From Glebionis coronaria (Eukaryota > Streptophyta > Magnoliopsida > Asterales > Asteraceae), in the NCBI GenBank assembly GCA_025667525.1, contig CM046876.1, positions 533,250,038 through 533,314,037 on the forward strand: a stretch of 64,000 nt of DNA, in the 5' to 3' direction. The notes below the pieces were generated by a model. That model was not told the DNA's origin. It searched no databases and worked only from the letters and a program-made list of their open reading frames with translations. This document shows positions 55,013 through 64,000 of the stretch, in pieces; positions within the stretch are counted from its first letter, which is position 1, and the number at the start of each line of letters is the position of its first letter. The position numbers and the translations under genes are program-made.

Positions 55013-55050
55013 CCATAAGCTCTCCATAAGCTGCTGTTGACAGCTTATGG
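55013..55050. repeat. Inverted repeat CCATAAGCTG/CAGCTTATGG
   Basis: 10-bp perfect arms at 55,024-55,033 and 55,041-55,050 with a 7-nt loop, preceded by another CCATAAGCT at 55,013. Confidence 0.85.
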
Positions 55051-56063
55051 TGAGCTCCTGAAGCTCTTACCCTTTTCTTGTGGTTGTGTGTAGGTATCAA
55101 GAAAACAGGAAGCAAGAATCTCCATTTCCATTTCATTTTTATCAGTTCACCGTAAAGTCCATATCTTGCACCCTTGGGTCTTTTAAAGACTCCAACAACA
55201 GGGTCCTTGCACCATTTTTATAAGATCATTTCAGCTCCATTAAGACCTAGCAGAAGGCATCAGCCAGGTAGCATTTGGCTTGAACCCTGCTTATGCTTTT
55301 TGAGTTTTATGTGAAATCTTATGATTTGGTGTGTTTGTTATTTTTTTATGATTGATTTATGATTATTTATGATGATTATGCATGTTAAGAGGGTTTTAGT
55401 TAGTTTAGCTAAGATTTGAAAAGTTTTTGTTTGATTTTGTATGCAAAAAGTTTGATTCTGAAAAATTTAGGAGTGTTTGGGTCTAGGTTTTTAGCTTCAC
55501 ATTTGATAAGTTGTTGGCTTAAAGATTGACTAAACTCACTTTGTATGCTAGCATTAGGTTAATTTCAGCTTTAGTTTTTAGTTTGGATACGATTTAGAGA
55601 GTATTGCATGTTATTTGCTTGAAAAGATAGCTCAAAATCAGTAACTGCTCTTTCTGCCTTGTTTAGTGAAAATTATGCCCTCATTTTTTGTTGTCTGCTA
55701 GATTAAGGTCGTGTCTAGGGCTTGGACTTGGTTTGTGGGGATTTGAGCAGGATTTGAGTGAGAATTGGTGAGCCAAAACTCACCAAAGGACCAATTACAT
55801 CAACAAAAGCCACCAGACCCCCATATTGCTGTACATTTGATGATTTTTGGTCAATTTGAGGCGTGTTTGTGCTAGTTTTATTGTGTATATTTGCTTGATC
55901 TTGACTCCTCACAATCCAAACGTTGTGAGGGTGTCCCCTTGTACCAAGAAACAACACCAAACGAGCTCTAAACAAGCCTAAAACAAGCAAAAACAAGCCT
56001 AAAAACCATACAACAAGTTTCTGCTTTGTTGTCCGAGTACGTCATAATTTTTTTGTTTTTTTA

Positions 56064-56155
56064 GTGTTGTCCGATATCGGACAACACAGATATTGGACAA
56101 CACCTTTGTCTGATAGGATCTTGGACAACACAGAAGTACTCCATCTTGGAGTACT
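56064..56155. repeat. Perfect 24-bp palindrome plus second hairpin
   Basis: 56,064-56,087 is a perfect palindrome with half-site GTGTTGTCCGAT. Two more TTGGACAACAC half-sites follow (56,093 and 56,121). A second hairpin, AGTACTCCA-TCT-TGGAGTACT, is at 56,135-56,155. Confidence 0.93.
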
Positions 56156-56846
56156 TGGTACTTTCGTTTTTAGCCATTTTTTTAGTTTTTTTAAACTTTT
56201 TCATTTTTCCCTTGTTAGTTTAGTTAAAAAAAGATTTTTAGAAAAATAAAATTTATTTTTAGCATTATTTTATTATTTTTATGATTATTTTAGTTTAAAA
56301 AGTGTTTTTAGCCTTTTAAAAATAGAAAAATAGTTTTAAAAGTTTAGGAAAAATACTTTTTAGTCTTTAAATAATATAAGTGAGTTATTAATTTAATAAA
56401 ATAATATTTTGGGCTTTTTCTTAATTATATTTAATTTTAGGGCTTTAATTAGCATTTAAAATTGAATATTTAATTAATAAAAGGTTTTAAAAATTATTTA
56501 TTAGATTTTTATTCTTATTTATATTATTTTAGACTTAATTTTAATTTTTAAATTGTTTTTAGCTTTAATTTTTAATTTCGTCACGTTTTACGTATTTACG
56601 TTCGCGTTTTACGTTAATTCGTCGTAGTGTAATCGTAATCGTAGCTCGTCTTTAATTTTTCTCTCTCAACCCAAAAACGTCACTAATCCAGACTTTGATT
56701 TAATATAATTGGCACTCATAATCACACACCTCCTTCGAGAACGAACCTGCATTTATTCGGTTTTACGTTTTTTCTAAAGCGTAAGACTTAATACTTGCCG
56801 CACTCATACGCGCTTTTCCTAAAATGTGTACGATTTACCTACATCA

Positions 56847-57389
56847 GTTTTGAGCTAAGGTGACATGCTACACAAAGGTTAGTAGAAAGGAAAGAAACAC
56901 CAATGTATATATGATCACTACCTACTAAGTAACTTGAGAAGGAGAAGGAGAAGAAATCTCAAATTAGAAGCAAATATTTGCTAAGTATATCCAAAAAGGT
57001 AAATGACAAAATCAAGGTTCAATTGGTGGAATGAAGGAAGAAAGGAAACATCCAACCAATGAAGATGATAAATTTGTCAAGGGGTTATAATTTAGAATTG
57101 ATGGAATCACCCATAAACAATTGTAAATATTAACCACGATCAACTCAAAAAGAACGAGAGAATGATCAAATAAAGAAAACAAACACACCATAAAGATTTC
57201 ATATTACATAAATATGAAAAAGACAACCAGAGTAGATAGTCATACACACAGTATGAGTATCGAAAGCAAAATATATGGAAAATAAACCACAAAGCATAAC
57301 CTAGTCTAATAGTGACAATTTTCCAAGATTGCTAAAAAAATGACTCTAAAATAACTAAAGTTTTATTGACTCCAATGGAGTGTAGCCCT
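56847..57389 (-). other. Interior DNA of element E, no gene
   Basis: AT-rich; nothing recognisable besides the 3' flank of the next ORF. Confidence 0.5.
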
Positions 57390-58019
57390 TTAGTTGGAAA
57401 AATAAGACGACGATGCATCATTCGAAGTTTTGTCCACGGGAACGAAAACTTTGAGAGGAGGTCGAGTGAGGAGGAATTCAAGAAAATTTAACTTCTCATA
57501 CACATAAGCAAGTTCAATTTGTTGAAATCGACAACAAGCACACGAGGATCCATGATGCAACACAAATTCGGTTGATGGGGGAAGGCCATCACACCTAGGG
57601 TTTGGTGGTGGTGAGGAGAGTGGGTAGGTAATATTTTCACAATGCCTTGTGAGGTTTGGGAAGGTTGAAAGATCATTGAGTTGAGGGGTGTCAAAGGGTT
57701 TAGGTGGTGGGGGGAGATTCTCCTTTTCTCCGGTGATTGGGTTAATGGAGTAGGTCTCATTTCAATACTTGATTGGAGAGAAGGTGGGGTTCTTGGGTGG
57801 TTTGGATGAAGAGGGTTCATTTTTCTTGATCCAAATAGGTTGAACCGAGATTTTTGGTTTCTTTGAAAGCTTTGATGAGGAAGCTTTGGGCGAGGAGGTT
57901 TGTGACAAAGAAATGTCAAGGTTATGAAAGGGAGAGTTAGGCATTGTTGAGGTGTGAGAATGAAATCTCAAGGTTGGGGTATAAGAAGAAAGTATACAAG
58001 GCAAAGGTTTGAAAAACAA
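57390..58019 (-). pseudogene. E small ORF 1 (paralogue of the 58.6-59.3 kb ORF)
   Basis: A 210-codon frame with one internal TGA (57,762-57,764). The start is Met 58,019 or more likely MPNSPFHNLD at 57,944. Ser/Pro/Lys-rich, disordered-looking N-terminus (SLSQTSSPKASSSKLSKKPK), a Pro-rich middle, then a conserved-looking LHHGSSCACC followed by a helical segment (IELAYVYEKLNFLEFLL). Length, composition and the H-x-G-x-x-C-x-C-C motif are shared with the ORF at 58,635-59,273. Protein family unknown. Preceded by a palindromic module at 58,126-58,197. Confidence 0.6.
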
Positions 58020-58125
58020 ATGTAAAGTGTCAAGGAATGTTTAGCCAAATTGAGTAAACATGAAATCTTGACTGGGAATAGGGTGATGAAGGAAGACCAA
58101 AAACGAGCTATAAAATGGCTTTCTG

Positions 58126-58197
58126 TGCGCGGTACCTTATAGGGACCGGCGGTTCCTTATCACTTAAGGAACCACGCGTTCTTTAAGGAACCGCGTG
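58126..58197. promoter_or_regulatory. Palindromic GCGGTNCCTTA module upstream of E ORF 1
   Basis: Contains GCGGTACCTTA, then GGTTCCTTA-TCACT-TAAGGAACC (58,151-58,173, 9-bp perfect arms) and GAACCGCG. It lies about 110 bp upstream of the ORF start on the minus strand, with ATTTTATAG (TATA-like, minus) between. Confidence 0.65.
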
Positions 58198-58634
58198 TAG
58201 TGGACTTGAAATCTAGATTTTCCAGGGTTTTGAGAAAACTAAGACTTTTTCAAAAAAATGCAAATCTTGGAATTTAACCTCTATTAGCACTAAATTTTGC
58301 TAGGGTTGCATAAAAGCAACACATTCACTAAGAATGTCTTGACAAAGGGTGACAAAATTTTGGATAACATTTTGAACCAATTTTAGTCAAGTTTTAGAGG
58401 TTGTGATAGATTTAGGTTCAATTTTAATTTAGAATTAAAGTTGATTAGTGTCCACAAAAAAATAGAAGCACACAATGCTAAATCCATAATTCATTATCAT
58501 GCAACATTCATGAAAGAGATACATAAAGAAAGACAATAACTATCAAAAAAACAAAACTAGATTAAAATCTAGGTCTTGATTAGAAGTCTTCCTTGGCTTG
58601 GTTTAATGAAAAACTTATTAAGGAAAATCATCAT
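58198..58634 (-). other. Interior DNA of element E, no gene
   Basis: AT-rich spacer between the module of E ORF 1 and the end of E ORF 2; nothing recognised. Confidence 0.5.
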
Positions 58635-59273
58635 TTATCTCCTAGGAGGATGATTGGCAAAGAGACTCAACAAAAAGCTTTGCAACTCTATGTTAGCCCC
58701 AATCATCTCCATTCTTAGGATATCAAGGAGATAGAAGTTGTTGAGGCAACAAGGGCAATTAGTGCCATTGTGCATGAAATACCCATAAAAGCTAGGATCA
58801 TCCAAGTTTGGAGTGTTTGAGTGAGGTGGAGGTTGAGGAGGAGTGTTCTATAAGGGTGATGTGGGTGGGTGTGGAGGCAAGCTCTCCAAGGGTGAAAAGG
58901 GTGATTTGGGAGGGGTAAATGGTGAAGTCACCATGGTATCATCAAAGTCATTCACAATGGGAATGCTTTGGATGGGTTGTGGTTGGGTGGTCACATCCAA
59001 GAGATTACTTGGAGTGAAGGGTGAGAAAAGCTCATTCATCCTAGATTGGAATGAATAGGAGGTAGAACCATGAGAATGGTTGGTTCCATGGGTTGATGAA
59101 GTCTTGCATGGAGCAAGAGGTGGTGAGTTTGATGAGGAAATGAGAATTGGGACAATCTCATTTTTGGGAGTGTGAAAGGGTGAGGAGTTGGGTTTAGCCA
59201 TTTTAATCTTAATCTTAAGATTTTTCTTTGTGGTGGAGGTTTTGGATGAGTTTGAGCTTCTTGTAGAAACCAT
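58635..59273 (-). pseudogene. E small ORF 2 (paralogue of the 57.4-58.0 kb ORF)
   Basis: A 213-codon frame from MVSTRSSNSSKTSTTKKN with one internal TAG (58,848-58,850). Ser/Thr/Lys-rich start, Pro/Ser-rich middle (SPFTPPKSPFSPLESLPP), then MHNGTNCPCCLNNFYLLDIL and a helical end. The H-x-G-x-x-C-x-C-C motif and overall plan match E ORF 1. Both could be a duplicated accessory gene of the element; a gag-like or nucleic-acid-binding role is possible but unsupported. Confidence 0.6.
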
Positions 59274-59517
59274 GGTTGAAATGAAGGGTTTAAGGTTTAA
59301 GGAAGAATGGTTTGATGTGTGAAGAACATGACTAACAAGGTGGGTTTAAAAGGGTGAAGGGATGATCCAAACTAGTAATGGGTTAAAAACATTTTATGTG
59401 AACAATGAATTTAGCTAACCTAGTTTAGGAAATGTGCAGGTTTTTGCAAAGAATCAAGCAAGGTTTAGATAGATGAAGAAAAATAGTGTAAAGCAAAGAT
59501 TCTGTCGGACACAGTAG

Positions 59518-59588
59518 CCGACGGTTCCTTATCTAAGGGCGGCGGTTCCTTATCAATAAGGTACCGCGGGTTGATAAGGAACCGCGAC
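59518..59588. promoter_or_regulatory. Palindromic GCGGTNCCTTA module upstream of E ORF 2
   Basis: Four GGTTCCTTA/TAAGGTACC words. The core at 59,542-59,567 is a 26-bp near-perfect palindrome (half-site GCGGTTCCTTATC). About 245 bp upstream of the ORF start on the minus strand. Confidence 0.7.
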
Positions 59589-60057
59589 CAGTGGTGTTCA
59601 AAAGTGGTATTTTCTCAAATTTTGGTTAGCCCAGATTTTTTAACAAAGGATTTTCAAGCCAAAGTTAACTACTGACCAAAATCTAGGAAGCTAACTAACA
59701 CTTAGGAAAAACAAAGCTATGCAAATCACAATGGCAAACATTTAGGATAAATAACAAATAATCCAAACAAGTAGAATATAGTTAATACACATCCAAGATA
59801 AAGATAAGAGGAAGCAAATGTTCAACATCACAAAACATGTTTACCAACATGTATACTTTGAAACAACTCAAAGTCTTCATCTTCTCTTCTTTCCCAATCC
59901 CTTGATCATGTTTCCTAAGTACTTGATTCCCTTTCTTGACTCAATCCGGTGTTCATGCAAATCACCTTGGTTTGAAGATTTTGACGGTAAAGTTCCTCTA
60001 AATTGAGATTATTAGGAACTTCACTAGTGGAATGATGAGGAGGGGAAGCAATGTCAT

Positions 60058-61088
60058 CTAAACCATCCACGAATGAGTTTGTGGAATGGTGAGAAGTACT
60101 CGAAGAATCAATGAGAGCACTTGTGCCAATGCCATCCCATCACTTGTTGGCATGTCAATGTCCTCATCATTGGATTCTTGTTGGTCGGATTTACGATCAC
60201 ATCTTGTCTTTCTCTTATATACCTCTTGAATAGGTAGCATGACCCGTTTGACCGGTTGAAACTAAGAAAGATCAAGATTTGGAAAATCACGGCCAACCCT
60301 TTTAAAAAGGCGAGTGAGAAGCATTGCCTAAGGGAGGTTTGTTTTAGGCTTGAGAATAGCATAATTTATCCGTTGAGCGATAAAATATGCCAAATTGTAA
60401 TTGGTGTTGGTAAAGATGCAATATAACATATGCACTAAACACGCCATAACACGATCCTGGTTTCCACCAAGACAAAACACATTTTCCCTAAGGATATTGG
60501 TCCATTGGACCATATTATCATTAAGGTCGCTTAAGAGAACCTCACGACGTTTTACCGAAGGTACCTTAGTATGAAGTCTTCTCTTAACGGGTCGATTACG
60601 CTTTTTGGAGACAATGTCAACAATGAAGTCAAGATCAATTTCCTCAGGATCATTTGGAGGACAATTGTAGAATTCAAGGAGTGCACTAAGCTTCCATTTA
60701 TCCGTGAAGCGACAAGTGCTACAAATGGGACATCAAGAATTTGACCAAAAACTTCGAGAGAGTATTGAATGAGTTGATCTTTCAAGATGAACCTAACAAA
60801 TATTCCATCGTTGTTTTCAATGACGGAGTATGTGCTAAAGAACTCCAATAGGAATCGAGGATAGATGTCTTCCTTAATGTTCAACAAACAATCAAATCCA
60901 ATGTTTTCAAACATGGACTTGATGTAGACATAATCCTTGATATCCTTTTGGACAACTCTACCCTCATGAAAGCAACGGGATTGAAGGGAGGAAAAAGTAT
61001 GGGCAAGGTGAGTTGAGTGACAAAAGTCAGAAAGGTTTGGCATATACTTTTTGGTGAGTTGATGATCCTTTTGGTATTGTGAAGGCAT
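60058..61088 (-). pseudogene. Transposase_32-like (plant mobile element) ORF of element E
   Basis: From MPSQYQKDHQ at 61,088. It reads SRCFHEGRVVQKDI, ENIGFDCLLNIKEDIYPRFL, LEFFSTYSVIENNDGIFVRF and LEVFGQILDVPF, then, after a frameshift near 60,540, LGGNQDRVMACLVHMLYCIF and YNLAYFIAQRINYAI followed by TRLFKRVG. This succession (small-protein start, 'EFYANL'-like block, 'LGVP'-like block, 'H.L...L....I....I.Y.ILK' block) follows the 'putative plant transposon protein' (Transposase_32) domain of plant LTR elements as I recall it. Further stops occur at 60,328 and near 60,260. It ends in a charged tail. Biochemical role unknown. Confidence 0.6.
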
Positions 61089-62986
61089 GATTAGTACCTA
61101 AATAAACATAAGAAAATATTTTTCCAATCACTCATATGAAAATAAATTCAAAACTCAAAAAATATGAGAATGTGTTATATCAATTTCTTGACAAACAAAG
61201 GATTGAATCCATAACATTCTCATGTTCACAATGTGTCTATTCCATTATTAACCAAGAACATATGACCTATGTTGGATCAACAATAGACTAGAACATTGGT
61301 TTTTCAAAACAAGGTTTTTAGGTATGCATTAACAATGCAACAACTTATTTGTTCATGGGTTCATCTCAATTCCATCTTTTAACCAAAATCATTTAGCCAA
61401 AATTCAGATTTTTTCTACAAGTGGGTTTTAGTGAAATCTCAATGAATGTGAACCTAAGGAATCATAGTATCATAACCATGTCAATCCATATTCCTATTAA
61501 GGTTTTAATTCAATTTTAATTTTTAAAAATCCCCAATTATGAAAGGATGAACCCTAGAACAAAATAGATGAAATTGAAAGAAAGTACTTACGATTAATTG
61601 ATGTTTGATAAAGGATGAGTGAAACCCACAACTTGGAATCAATTAATTTGAGTGATTGAAGGTTTTTGAAGCTTCAACAATGGTGGAAAACATGAAAAAC
61701 CGTCGGCTGTATGTTTTTGGGAGAGAGAGGGTTTGGTTTGAAAAAGGTTATTTTAATAAAACTGGCGCTCTGACAAACTTTACTGCCCGCGGTACCTTAT
61801 CGATAAGGAGCCGCGGGTTTGAGCCGCCAGAGATAAAGAACCGCCAGCAGAGGCTGGTTTTTATCAATGAAATACGCCAAAAATTTTAAAACCAAATTTT
61901 CTAAAATACTTAAAAATATATCTTAAACCTTTTAGAATATCATTTGGATCATCATAACACTAAGCAATATGCCTTAATGAAGGATTACGAGTTGAATCGA
62001 GATCGAAAAGAACCGAAACGGACAAACGACTACTCGTAGCGAAAAGGCAAAGTGAAGAGAAGTCAAGGGAAGTGAACCAAGACTAAGATCAATGCACAAG
62101 GGATTAATGACAATCTTCAAATCATGAAGACGAAGAGCTTGTGTCTTATATAGTGGTTTAAGACGTGCCTTTCCAGCGAAACGTTGAACGGCTTTGGTAA
62201 TGAATAAACACAAAGCAATTATTCATGTATAGACTAAGATCACTTTCAACAATAGTCTTAGTCTAAACCAAAATATGAGCACGGTATTAATTCACTTTCT
62301 CTCCCACAAAGGGCCTACTAACTGTATGGGTGCAAACCATGGAAATCATGCTTGATACTTTAAGCTACTACTAACTCACTTTAAATCACCATAGTGAGTC
62401 AAGTATCCAAGCAATGAAGGTTTGAGAGGATAAAAGGAAAGAATCACAAACCACAAACAAATGTCAAGGCAAGGATGCCAAGAACAAGCACATAGTCAAG
62501 TAATGATCAAAAGAATGATCAAAGGGCATGTGGAAGAACGAAAGCGTACCTTTGCCACAAAGAGAAATCCATCAAGGAATCAATTCAATGCCCAACAATG
62601 ACTATGATGAGTACTAAGTCTTCAAGGACTATTATCATTCCCAATCATCTTGGTATCAGCATTCAAGGATGTTGAAGATCAATGAAGATGAGTCTTCTAC
62701 AAGTGCAAGTAACTCAATCCACAACCAATTAAGTGATTGATCTTCATGAGTACCTACACAAAGCAAGATGCAAACTAGTAGATACATTTCAAGAGTAGAT
62801 CTAAAATGCATAAAGACTACTAATCTAAGAGGGGTGCAAAATTACCAATTAAAAGACCTATTTTCAAGTAAAAATAGTTTTGACCAAATAGAAACTTTAG
62901 TACAACTTGTCCTTCTAATTTAAGGAGACAATGGATCGATCCAAGTTTTAAAGTACAATATACTTCAAAGATCTTGAGTGACCATC
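61089..62986 (-). other. Leader of element E with a palindromic module
   Basis: No gene supported in 1.9 kb. At 61,786-61,850 the fourth module occurs. Its core, 61,786-61,817, is a 32-bp inverted repeat (half-site CCCGCGGTACCTTATC) with two mismatched pairs. It lies about 700 bp upstream of the Transposase_32-like ORF. Confidence 0.6.
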
Positions 62987-62998
62987 GCTCTGATACCA
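62987..62998 (-). other. Primer-binding site of element E (tRNA-Met)
   Basis: Minus-strand TGGTATCAGAGC, exact, 2 nt from the LTR end at 63,001. Confidence 0.88.
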
Positions 62999-63000
62999 AT

Positions 63001-64000
63001 TGTAGAAACTAGAAGGGGGGGGGGGGTGAATAGTTTCTCTTCAATTAGTCACCTAATTTAAGTTACTTTGAATTAAGTGTGTATCAAAACTATCTTTTAC
63101 TTAAACCTAAGTTGCATAATGATTAGGTTTAATTCAAATGCATTCGCAATGGTAATAGGTAAGTATAATGATAATGACATAAGTAAAGAGTAAGGAAAGA
63201 GACAACCTAGTGACAAGACACCAAGATTTATAGTGGTTCGACAACGAGGTTCTATCCTCGTTTCTACTCCACTCCTCGAGTACACCTACTCGAGATTTCC
63301 ACTATATCCACAAGATCCCTTCTTGGCGGAGAAAGCCTTACATCGTCGCTTACATTATTTTCCGACACTAAGCTAAATGTCGAGACCTAATCATTAGCTA
63401 GGACCAATCTACACAACGTTGCTTACTTCACAATTTAACGACACAAGGCTAGATGTCGAGTTCTAATCTCAAGGTAGAACCAATCTTCACGACGTTGCCT
63501 ACTTCACCATTTAACGACACAAGGCTAGATGTCGAGTTCTAATCCAAAGCTAGAACCAATCTTCACGACTCTTCACTTTGAAGCTAAGTGAGAACTTCAC
63601 ACAACACAACTACTAATCACTTCCAAGTTTAGTGAGAACTCACAAGACACAACCACATCACTTTATAGTTTAGTGAGAACTACTACACAAATCTATTACA
63701 AGTCAACTAGACATATCCAAGTACACACATGTAGCTTGGATCTACACAACACAAATCCAAGCAAACACATATGCAATGGATGTACACAACAAATCCAAGT
63801 ATTTGCAAATAGCTTGGATGAACACAACTAGTCCAAGTATTTCATAAATACAAATGGATTAACAAAAATAAAAAGGCTAACACGATGAACATGACTAATT
63901 CATGGATTCATCTTTATCACAACACTAGTGAGTGAGTGATCTTCTCATTGGATAAAGTAAAGGAGGAGATCAAGAGGATAATCATATGTAAACATCCTTA
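63001..64000 (-). repeat. 5' LTR of element E, cut by the window edge
   Basis: Same sequence as 51,573 onward, with a G12 run where the 3' LTR has G20, and the 76-bp tandem repeat at 63,363-63,580. Another 500-600 bp are expected beyond 64,000. Confidence 0.92.

Larger units (their letters stand above)
53370..56846 (+). mobile_element. Solo LTR-like block (Athila-related layout) inside E
   Basis: Starts TGATGAGACT and ends CTACATCA, the same TGAT...ATCA ends as element G. Contains a TATA box (54,479-54,487), a possible polyadenylation signal near 54,546 and very AT-rich DNA in the second half. It has no PBS, polypurine tract or coding frame, so it reads as a solo LTR of about 3.5 kb. A target duplication is not clear (ATGAG left, GTTTT right), so the ends are tentative. 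Confidence 0.5.
51573..64000 (-). mobile_element. Element E: large LTR element lacking RT, with three ORF remnants
   Basis: Minus orientation: 5' LTR (63,001 to beyond the window), tRNA-Met PBS (62,998-62,987), interior, polypurine tract, 3' LTR. About 9.8 kb of interior holds no gag, protease, RT or integrase that I recognise. It carries a Transposase_32-like ORF and two paralogous small ORFs, and contains a solo LTR-like block of another family. A LARD-like, non-autonomous element; LTRs look about 97-98% alike by eye. Confidence 0.75.

Noticed and set aside
53362..56859. Alternative target duplication CTAAG for the solo LTR-like block
   Set aside because: CTAAG occurs at both sides, but the implied element would run TGTATGAG...TTTTGAG without a CA end; the TGAT...ATCA boundaries fit better, so I left the duplication unassigned.
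1..64000. tRNA, rRNA or microRNA genes
   Set aside because: No cloverleaf with A/B boxes or rRNA-like segment was recognised by eye; hairpins in LTRs are tandem or palindromic repeats and not microRNA-like precursors.

Overview
This window is plant nuclear DNA, made almost entirely of nested, partly decayed LTR retrotransposons. I infer an Asteraceae genome (Anthemideae- or lettuce-like), because the Gypsy gag preceded by a separate acidic ORF, and the Copia gag and 3' additional ORF, resemble families I recall from daisy-family genomes; no database was searched. There is no bacterial gene organisation, no CRISPR and no intact host gene. The only host-gene trace is one exon of a triosephosphate isomerase (TPI) pseudogene near 49.5 kb.

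Layout. 1-2.2 kb: LTR-like DNA that starts with a 75-bp dimeric hairpin array. 2.35-2.6 kb: a Copia-type LTR fragment. 2.6-9.2 kb (minus): element A, a truncated Ty3/Gypsy element with gag, protease and the start of RT, inserted in the 3' LTR of element B. 9.2-16.7 kb (minus): element B, with 3-kb LTRs around a 4.3-kb interior without recognisable gag-pol. 16.7-22.1 kb (plus): two diverged copies of a Copia fragment (F1, F2) separated by a partial Gypsy piece. 22.3-22.8 kb: a LINE ORF1 remnant. 25.3-48.8 kb (minus): compound Copia element C, with matching 517/518-bp LTRs, gag, pol and a roughly 1,000-codon additional ORF after pol. C is interrupted by G (38.0-47.4 kb, plus), a young Athila-like element with a perfect CCTGA target-site duplication. 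G encodes only gag and protease. 48.8-51.6 kb: intervening DNA with the TPI relic. 51.6 kb to the end (minus): element E, a large element without RT that carries two paralogous small ORFs and a plant-mobile-element (Transposase_32-like) ORF; a solo LTR-like block (53.4-56.8 kb) sits inside it.

The most unusual signals are short family-specific 'words' repeated inside single elements. C carries dozens of copies of AGCAGGGGAA-type motifs in its LTRs, spacers and coding DNA, where they read in frame as Ser-Pro-Ala. E carries four modules of GCGGTNCCTTA palindromes: one next to the LTR TATA box and one upstream of each of its three ORFs. Other LTR families here carry different perfect palindromes. 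The Copia gag/pol boundary also shows a conserved stop codon, T-rich tract and GCAG, with pol in the +1 frame, in two Copia families. Function for these is inference; the repeats themselves are read directly from the sequence.
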